DNA of 9,334 bases from Anaerolineaceae bacterium (GTDB taxonomy: Bacteria > Chloroflexota > Anaerolineae > Anaerolineales > Anaerolineaceae). The notes beneath the pieces were generated by a model that worked only from the letters and a program-made list of their open reading frames with translations, searched no databases and was not told the origin of the DNA. A program made the position numbers and the translations under genes. Shown one piece after another: positions 5,969 to 9,334 of the stretch. The DNA is taken from NCBI GenBank assembly GCA_030620065.1, contig JAUXFJ010000043.1:1-9334 (forward strand), in the 5' to 3' direction. The first letter of the stretch is position 1; the number at the start of each line of letters is the position of its first letter.

Positions 5969-6000
5969 TACAGGGGCCGAAACCAGAATTCAACACAGTG
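5949..6000 (+). pseudogene. Second decayed tRNA-Glu-like copy
   Basis: After GCCCCC and a shared CATCCCATCGAGG, the segment GGGGCCGAAACCAGAATTCA (5973-5992) resembles the tRNA-Glu GGCCGAAACCGGGATTCGA with a few substitutions. It then shares a CAGTGC-type ending with the first decayed copy (GTAGTGC). It lacks an anticodon arm and a 3' acceptor strand, so it cannot be functional. Confidence 0.45.
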
Positions 6001-6043
6001 CTAATAAGTCAAAGGCTGACAAAGCAGTCCAAAGATAATAAGT

Positions 6044-6064
6044 ATGAAAATACTCAATTTTCAT
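6044..6064 (+). promoter_or_regulatory. Inverted repeat upstream of tandem TATAAT boxes
   Basis: ATGAAAAT (6044-6051) and ATTTTCAT (6057-6064) form perfect 8-bp arms around ACTCA. The right arm overlaps the position of the -35 element (TTTCAT, 6059-6064), 17 nt before TATAAT at 6082. That is a good place for a regulator; alternatively it is an AT-rich hairpin ending an upstream transcript. Confidence 0.4.
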
Positions 6065-6081
6065 TTACCTGATAAATTCAG

Positions 6082-6099
6082 TATAATAAAAGGTATAAT
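6082..6099 (+). promoter_or_regulatory. Tandem consensus -10 boxes
   Basis: Two perfect TATAAT hexamers occur at 6082-6087 and 6094-6099. The first has a weak -35 (TTTCAT) at 17-nt spacing; the second has none obvious. Starts near 6094 or 6106 would feed the terminator-ended RNA segment and, by read-through, the membrane protein gene. Confidence 0.45.
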
Positions 6100-6105
6100 C
6101 AGATA

Positions 6106-6202
6106 TATAGATTTTTGCCACGTCAAGCAAAACAAGCGGTTGATAAAATAGTTGCGTGGTTCTACATGCAAGCTGCTGTTGTGAATACAGCAGCTTTTTA
6201 TT
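6106..6202 (+). ncRNA. Candidate small RNA or attenuated leader of about 95-110 nt
   Basis: Between the TATAAT boxes and the intrinsic terminator no gene fits, yet the segment folds. CCACG (6118-6122) pairs with CGTGG (6155-6159), extended by CAA (6124-6126) with TTG (6152-6154) across one bulged T, and possibly by a G-T pair at 6117/6160. The enclosed loop has a small CAA-GCGG-TTG hairpin (6133-6142). The terminator hairpin follows 10 nt later. It matches no RNA family I know. It could be a trans-acting small RNA, or a leader controlling the gene at 6232 by premature termination. The exact 5' end is a guess. Confidence 0.35.
6170..6199 (+). terminator. Intrinsic terminator
   Basis: AAGCTGCTGT (6170-6179) and ACAGCAGCTT (6187-6196) form a perfect 10-bp stem around TGTGAAT, running straight into a T-rich tract (TTTTT then ATTTAT). 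It ends 32 nt before the membrane protein's start codon. It must therefore end an upstream RNA or act as an attenuator for that gene. Confidence 0.85.
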
Positions 6203-6231
6203 TATAACTCGCTAGTGAGAAAGGAGAAAAG

Positions 6232-7050
6232 ATGAATAAAAAATGGTTAAAGTATGGCTTATTGACCTTAATTCACCTGATAACATCTTATTTCTTAGGG
6301 CTAATGTGTAATCAGATGTCTATGTCTTATAAGTTGATTCTCTCGCCATCTGAAGAGCTATTGGGAAAGTTGCTGTTCCTAATAATCTCCATTGGGGGGG
6401 TAATAGTATCTGCTGGCATCGTGGCGCAATTAATGAAACCGTACTGGATCGCGGTTATAGCATTCCTGCTTTCTTCCCTCTCCATAATGATAGGATGGCA
6501 GCAATTTACAATAACAGCTGGAATTATCCTGCTTGCTTATTTCGCTATCTGCTGCTATGCGGCTATCCGTGTTCAGCTGGAGCAAAAAGAACGCTTACAC
6601 TTTTCTATACGCCCCTATAAAGATTCTCTTGGTCTTTTCTCAATTGCGTTTTTGATTGTTGCCTGCGGAAGTGTATTTATTGGCAGCAAGGATGTTATCG
6701 ATAAAAGTGGCTTTGAAATTCCAGTATCTTATATGAACCTTTTCATGGATCCGTTTAAGGAACAAGTATTGTCACAGGTTCCAGATGATGAGCGTGCGAT
6801 GGTTGAAGAAGAGTTTGAGGCACAAATTCAAGTGATGATAGACGGATTTAGCGAGAAAATAGAGCCGTTCGAGAAATACATTCCCTTGATAATCGCGGCT
6901 GTGTTTTTTACGCCGCTATTGACTGTCAATCAAGTTCTATCTTTTATCTGGCTGTTAGTTTTAGAGATAGTGATAAAGGTATTCATCGCTGTCGGATTCA
7001 TAAAGATTGTCACAGAGACAAGGGATGTAGAAAAAGCGATTCTTGATTAA
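6232..7050 (+). CDS. Hypothetical polytopic membrane protein
   Basis: This is a 272-residue integral membrane protein that I do not recognise. Hydrophobic segments lie at about 8-26, 44-66, 70-88, 94-114, 134-152, 216-233 and 236-260, giving around seven helices. Between the fifth and sixth is a hydrophilic, acid-rich loop (153-215, with DDER and EEEFEAQ), and basic residues follow helix 4 (QLEQKERLHFSIR). No transporter, protease or kinase motif is seen. AAGGAG (6221-6226) sits 5 nt before the ATG, so the start is secure. Upstream lie a strong terminator and possible leader RNA; 37 bp downstream begins a ROK sugar kinase, so the two are likely cotranscribed. A sugar-related role would be guilt by association only. 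The gene is real; the function is unknown. Confidence 0.75.
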   Translation: MNKKWLKYGLLTLIHLITSYFLGLMCNQMSMSYKLILSPSEELLGKLLFLIISIGGVIVSAGIVAQLMKPYWIAVIAFLLSSLSIMIGWQQFTITAGIILLAYFAICCYAAIRVQLEQKERLHFSIRPYKDSLGLFSIAFLIVACGSVFIGSKDVIDKSGFEIPVSYMNLFMDPFKEQVLSQVPDDERAMVEEEFEAQIQVMIDGFSEKIEPFEKYIPLIIAAVFFTPLLTVNQVLSFIWLLVLEIVIKVFIAVGFIKIVTETRDVEKAILD

Positions 7051-7087
7051 TTAATGAATAATCCTCCTGTTTGATGAAAGGATCAAT

Positions 7088-7978
7088 ATGCTATATGGTG
7101 GTATAGAAGCCGGGGGCACCAAGTTTGTCTGTGGGATAGGTAACCCGCAGGGTGAAGTTCTCGATAAACTTGTGATTCCTACGACAGCCCCCAAAGAAAC
7201 ACTCTCAAAGGTGGTTGAATATTTCATGCAAGTCCAAAGCGAGCACTCCCTTAATGGCCTTGGTTTGGCATCCTTTGGCCCCCTTGATCTAAATCCTCAT
7301 TCTGACACGTATGGATTCATCACCAGTACACCCAAACAGAAATGGCAGCATGTCAATATTAAGGGAGAGCTGGAGAAGGCGTTGAATTGCGAAATCTACT
7401 TTGATACCGATGTGAATGCTGCTGCACTGGCTGAGCATAGGTGGGGTGCTGGAATCGACAAAAACAATGTTGTTTACATCACAGTTGGCACAGGAATAGG
7501 TGGCGGCGCCTTGGTTAATGGACAATTACTGCATGGTTTACTGCATCCCGAAATGGGTCATATGCGCTTAGGGGAGAATAACGCAAAATCAGATTTCGCA
7601 GGGGTTTGTCCTTTCCATAAAAACTGTCTGGAAGGCTTGGCATCTGGTCCTGCCATCGAAGCGCAATGGGGAATCCCAGCAGAAAAGCTGCCGGATGATC
7701 ACCCAGCCTGGGAAATGGAAGCAAAATATCTGGCAGAAGGCATCGCGAATATCATATTGATCCTTTCCCCGGAGATCATCATCTTGGGCGGCGGGGTGAT
7801 GCGGCAGAGGAAACTATTTCCCAAAATTCACAAACATGTTCAGGCATTATTAAATAACTACATTCAGAAACCAGAGATTGTTGAAAATATTGAAGACTAT
7901 ATTGTCCCGGCAAAGCTGGACAAACATGCCGGACTGCTGGGCGCGATTGCTTTGGCTCTAAATGAAGGAGAAAGCTGA
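7088..7978 (+). CDS. ROK-family sugar kinase, fructokinase-like
   Basis: This 296-residue cytoplasmic kinase should phosphorylate a hexose with ATP; the closest family type is the bacterial ROK fructokinase (YdhR/GmuE-like), giving fructose-6-phosphate. Visible features in order: the phosphate-binding loop GGIEAGGTKFVCGIG (4-18), DTDVNAAALAEHRWGAG with presumed catalytic base Asp108, the ATP loop TVGTGIGGGALVNG (132-145), HPEMGH (153-158) for sugar contact and zinc, the zinc cluster CPFHKNCLEG (Cys174, His177, Cys180), GLASGPAIE, and a C-terminal adenine-site segment IIILGGGVM (230-238). The H-x-x-C spacing CPFHxxCLEG is the fructokinase version of the ROK zinc motif, rather than the CxCGxxGC of glucokinases and repressors. 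No DNA-binding domain is present. AAAGGA lies 5 nt before the ATG. It follows the membrane protein gene by 37 bp. Confidence 0.92.
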   Translation: MLYGGIEAGGTKFVCGIGNPQGEVLDKLVIPTTAPKETLSKVVEYFMQVQSEHSLNGLGLASFGPLDLNPHSDTYGFITSTPKQKWQHVNIKGELEKALNCEIYFDTDVNAAALAEHRWGAGIDKNNVVYITVGTGIGGGALVNGQLLHGLLHPEMGHMRLGENNAKSDFAGVCPFHKNCLEGLASGPAIEAQWGIPAEKLPDDHPAWEMEAKYLAEGIANIILILSPEIIILGGGVMRQRKLFPKIHKHVQALLNNYIQKPEIVENIEDYIVPAKLDKHAGLLGAIALALNEGES

Positions 7979-8100
7979 AACCGGTTAAGCCCTCATGGTT
8001 GAGCCCGAAAAAAATCTAATATCGAGACACGCTAAATCGAGTTATACTGAAAATCAAATATAAATAGTTAAAAACCTGATTTGTAAAAAGGAGATTGAAA

Positions 8101-8271
8101 ATGAGATTATCTGCACCTAAAAAATTAACTTGGTCGATCGCTGTGATTCTGGGCGTCATTGGTCTCTTGATGAACTTTGGTGTGCTTTCCATTGCCGGAT
8201 TTTCATCTTTTTGGCTGGTAGCGATCGGCTTCATCCTGCTGACATTAGCCACGTTATTTAAAGGTCTATAA
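8101..8271 (+). CDS. Small two-helix membrane protein (56 residues)
   Basis: This short gene has a very good ribosome site: AAGGAG (8088-8093) 7 nt before the ATG. The protein starts MRLSAPKKLTW, with a basic cytoplasmic end, then two hydrophobic segments (about 12-29 and 34-52) joined by a GVLSIAGFSS turn, and ends LLTLATLFKGL. I recall similar 50-60 residue proteins ending in a Leu-rich helix and KGL from Anaerolineae, but none with a known role. A second, truncated copy of the gene occurs at the right edge of the window. Of 5 base differences over the shared 108 bp, four are synonymous (ATT/ATC, GCC/GCT, ACG/ACC, TTA/TTG) and one changes Ala to Thr, which supports this being a translated gene. 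It lies 122 bp after the ROK kinase gene and is likely transcribed separately. Confidence 0.8.
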   Translation: MRLSAPKKLTWSIAVILGVIGLLMNFGVLSIAGFSSFWLVAIGFILLTLATLFKGL

Positions 8272-8281
8272 ACAAAATTGC
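8174..8281 (+). repeat. 108-bp direct repeat, copy 1 (3' part of the 56-residue gene)
   Basis: It matches 9227-9334 at 103 of 108 positions, offset 1053 bp. It covers codons 26 to stop of the small membrane protein gene plus 10 bp beyond the stop (to CAAAATTGC). The left break is sharp. The right end of the match is unknown because the window stops there. Confidence 0.93.
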
Positions 8282-8432
8282 GTTATTAATTGTAGACCGC
8301 AAACGAGCCTCTAATAATCTAATAGCAGTAACTAACCCGCAATGGGTAGATTGAGAGTAGGGGCAACATTATTTCTCGCCTTTCCCTCATCTTTCTCAAA
8401 CCGCTTTATATTCGCAGATCTAAGATGGAGAG

Positions 8433-8469
8433 CAAATACATGGGACGTCATCGTTTGTCTATGTATTTG
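8433..8469 (+). repeat. Inverted repeat, 9-bp arms
   Basis: CAAATACAT (8433-8441) and ATGTATTTG (8461-8469) are perfect complements around a 19-base loop that itself holds the palindrome GACGTC (8444-8449). It might be an operator pair (centres about two and a half turns apart) or an RNA hairpin. There is no T-tract, so it is not an intrinsic terminator. Confidence 0.6.
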
Positions 8470-8474
8470 AGCTC

Positions 8475-8486
8475 ACGGTTAACCGT
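8475..8486 (+). repeat. Perfect 12-bp palindrome
   Basis: ACGGTTAACCGT reads the same on both strands and lies 5 bp after the inverted repeat above. It has the form of a dimeric regulator site, but no regulator gene is adjacent. Confidence 0.5.
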
Positions 8487-8634
8487 AATGCCAATGAGTG
8501 CTGTACGATCATGAATCTGCCGCCTTATGTGCCTTGACAAAGGATGCTTTGAAATACTTAGTTCCCTCAATTAACCTGGTGGTAAAATAATAAGAACTTT
8601 TCCTGGCAATTAATATCTGTATTGGAGATTCATT

Positions 8635-9075
8635 ATGAGTGATCAAAATAATTCTGCCAAAAATGAAAAATGGGGTACAAACGAAACGTTGCTTCAGTCT
8701 TATCGAATAATCTTCATATCCAGTCAATCATTTTTACTTGCTTTCGGTGCGATTTTATTTGATTCAAACACTCCATTATGGCTATTAATCACTATTGTTG
8801 CGCTTACTTTTGTAGTTATCTGGGGTCTTTGGTTTCCAGTTGTTCGAGCCAGGGGTCTCATTGTGGACTTCTATAAATTCAATATTTATGTAAATTATCC
8901 CGGAAGGGAAGTTAATTATGTTCACGATAAAAAGTTTAGGGATAAAGTTAATAAGGAAGTGAAACTTCCCTTACATAGCAATTGGAGACAAACAAGAATA
9001 AAGATAGATATACTCCTTCCGATTTATTTTACTATTCTTTGGTTTGTGTTAATATTAGCAAAACTCCAAATGTAA
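8635..9075 (+). CDS. Hypothetical three-helix membrane protein
   Basis: This is a 146-residue protein I cannot place with confidence. A hydrophilic N-terminus (1-20, Asn-rich) is followed by hydrophobic segments at about 25-43 and 47-70, a basic cytoplasmic-type domain (71-122, rich in Lys/Arg and aromatic residues, RARGLIVDFYKFNIYVNYPG), and a last helix at 124-143. The layout, two helices, a soluble middle and one closing helix, resembles the RipA-type octameric membrane proteins, but that is a topology resemblance and not a sequence match I can show. GGAG (8624-8627) is 7 nt before the ATG. The gene is clearly more AT-rich than the kinase and transporter genes to the left, using many AAT, ATA and TTA codons, and is flanked by the two copies of the 108-bp repeat, both suggesting later acquisition. 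Function is unknown. Confidence 0.7.
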   Translation: MSDQNNSAKNEKWGTNETLLQSYRIIFISSQSFLLAFGAILFDSNTPLWLLITIVALTFVVIWGLWFPVVRARGLIVDFYKFNIYVNYPGREVNYVHDKKFRDKVNKEVKLPLHSNWRQTRIKIDILLPIYFTILWFVLILAKLQM

Positions 9076-9093
9076 AACTGAAAATTTCTTTGG

Positions 9094-9126
9094 TTATTAA
9101 AGCAAAAACAAAGTTTTATTAAAGCA
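9094..9126 (+). repeat. Short direct repeat TTATTAAAGCA
   Basis: The 11-mer occurs at 9094-9104 and 9116-9126, 22 bp apart, just after the stop of the three-helix protein gene. It is AT-rich and may be chance. Confidence 0.4.
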
Positions 9127-9226
9127 TTTGTTGTATAGTTATTAGCTATATCAACAATTGCTCTGCCTTAACAGTTCCCCCATTCTCAGGTAGAGTTTTG
9201 TGACCCTGAAAATGTGTCTGTAGCGT

Positions 9227-9324
9227 ACTTTGGTGTGCTTTCCATCACCGGATTTTCATCTTTTTGGCTGGTAGCGATCGGCTTCATCCTGCTGACATTA
9301 GCTACCTTGTTTAAAGGTCTATAA
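9227..9324 (+). pseudogene. 5'-truncated second copy of the two-helix protein gene
   Basis: From 9227 the sequence matches codons 26-56 and the stop of the gene at 8101-8271, encoding FGVLSITGFSS then the second helix and KGL. Homology ends abruptly at 9226; the first 25 codons, including helix 1 and the ribosome site, are missing. The frame stays open leftwards to a TAA at 9169-9171, with only a GTG (9214) as a possible start and no Shine-Dalgarno sequence, so a product, if any, would be a one-helix peptide. It is most likely a remnant, although the mostly synonymous differences show it was coding until recently. Confidence 0.7.
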
Positions 9325-9334
9325 ACAAAATTGC
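9227..9334 (+). repeat. 108-bp direct repeat, copy 2
   Basis: This is the partner of 8174-8281, 103 of 108 identical, running to the last base of the window and probably beyond. The two copies bracket 945 bp that hold the three-helix protein gene. Confidence 0.93.

Larger units (their letters stand above)
8272..8634 (+). other. Non-coding interval with palindromes and a possible promoter
   Basis: These 363 bp show no credible gene on either strand. They contain an inverted repeat (8433-8469), a GAGCTC (8469-8474), a 12-bp palindrome (8475-8486), and a consensus TTGACA (8534-8539) whose best -10 (TACTTA at 8555-8560) is only 15 nt away. A TAAAAT (8583-8588) has no clear -35. The promoter for the gene at 8635 is probably among these, but I cannot choose. 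Confidence 0.5.

Noticed and set aside
5735..6004. Open frame with an internal protein repeat (GHLIFNQSIGPLIPSR twice)
   Set aside because: It runs through the tRNA-Glu gene and its DNA repeat; the peptide repeat simply reflects the 108-bp DNA period.
7979..8030. Terminator after the ROK kinase gene
   Set aside because: The only pairing is a 4-bp CTCA/TGAG stem, followed by an A-run instead of a T-run.
8016..8252. Minus-strand open frame of 78 codons
   Set aside because: It is antisense to the 56-residue gene, which has an excellent ribosome site and codon-level conservation in its duplicate.

Overview
The window looks like chromosomal DNA of a bacterium with ordinary Shine-Dalgarno signals and sigma-70-like promoters. 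An anaerobic Chloroflexota (Anaerolineae-like) host is my best guess, from the threonine/proline-rich anchored protein, the PadR-controlled FecBCD-type importer, the stand-alone ROK sugar kinase and the 56-residue two-helix membrane protein. This is recollection of what such genomes look like, not a search result. Nothing here is phage, transposase or CRISPR.

Layout. Bases 1-1109 (minus strand) hold a two-gene unit: a Thr/Pro-rich membrane-anchored protein followed by an M42 metallo-aminopeptidase that runs off the left edge. A divergent control region (about 1110-1235) separates it from a plus-strand PIG-L/LmbE deacetylase that may be translated from a leaderless mRNA. Bases 2080-5595 are a tight operon: a strong promoter overlaid by palindromic operator candidates, then a PadR repressor, a lipoprotein solute-binding protein, a FecCD permease and a FecE-type ATPase. 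The last three genes overlap by 4 bp each. The substrate (siderophore, corrinoid, haem or metal-oxyanion complex) cannot be read from the sequence.

Bases 5703-6000 contain a tRNA-Glu(CUC) gene with its own promoter, followed by decayed tRNA-like copies carried on a 108-bp-period tandem repeat. Bases 6044-6202 look like a small independent transcription unit (inverted repeat, two TATAAT boxes, a folded segment, a very good intrinsic terminator). It is either a small RNA or an attenuated leader. It precedes an unrecognised seven-helix membrane protein and a fructokinase-like ROK kinase, probably cotranscribed.

The right end is accessory in character. A 56-residue two-helix protein gene (8101-8271) is followed by 363 bp of non-coding DNA with a cluster of palindromes, then an AT-rich gene for a three-helix membrane protein. 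The window ends in a 5'-truncated second copy of the 56-residue gene (108 bp, 5 mismatches). Four of the five differences between the copies are synonymous, so both seem to have evolved as coding DNA.

The points most worth a second look are the decaying tRNA-Glu repeat array, the operator cluster over the padR promoter, the putative small RNA/attenuator, and the partial duplication at the right edge. I see no clear evidence of a wholly new multi-gene system.
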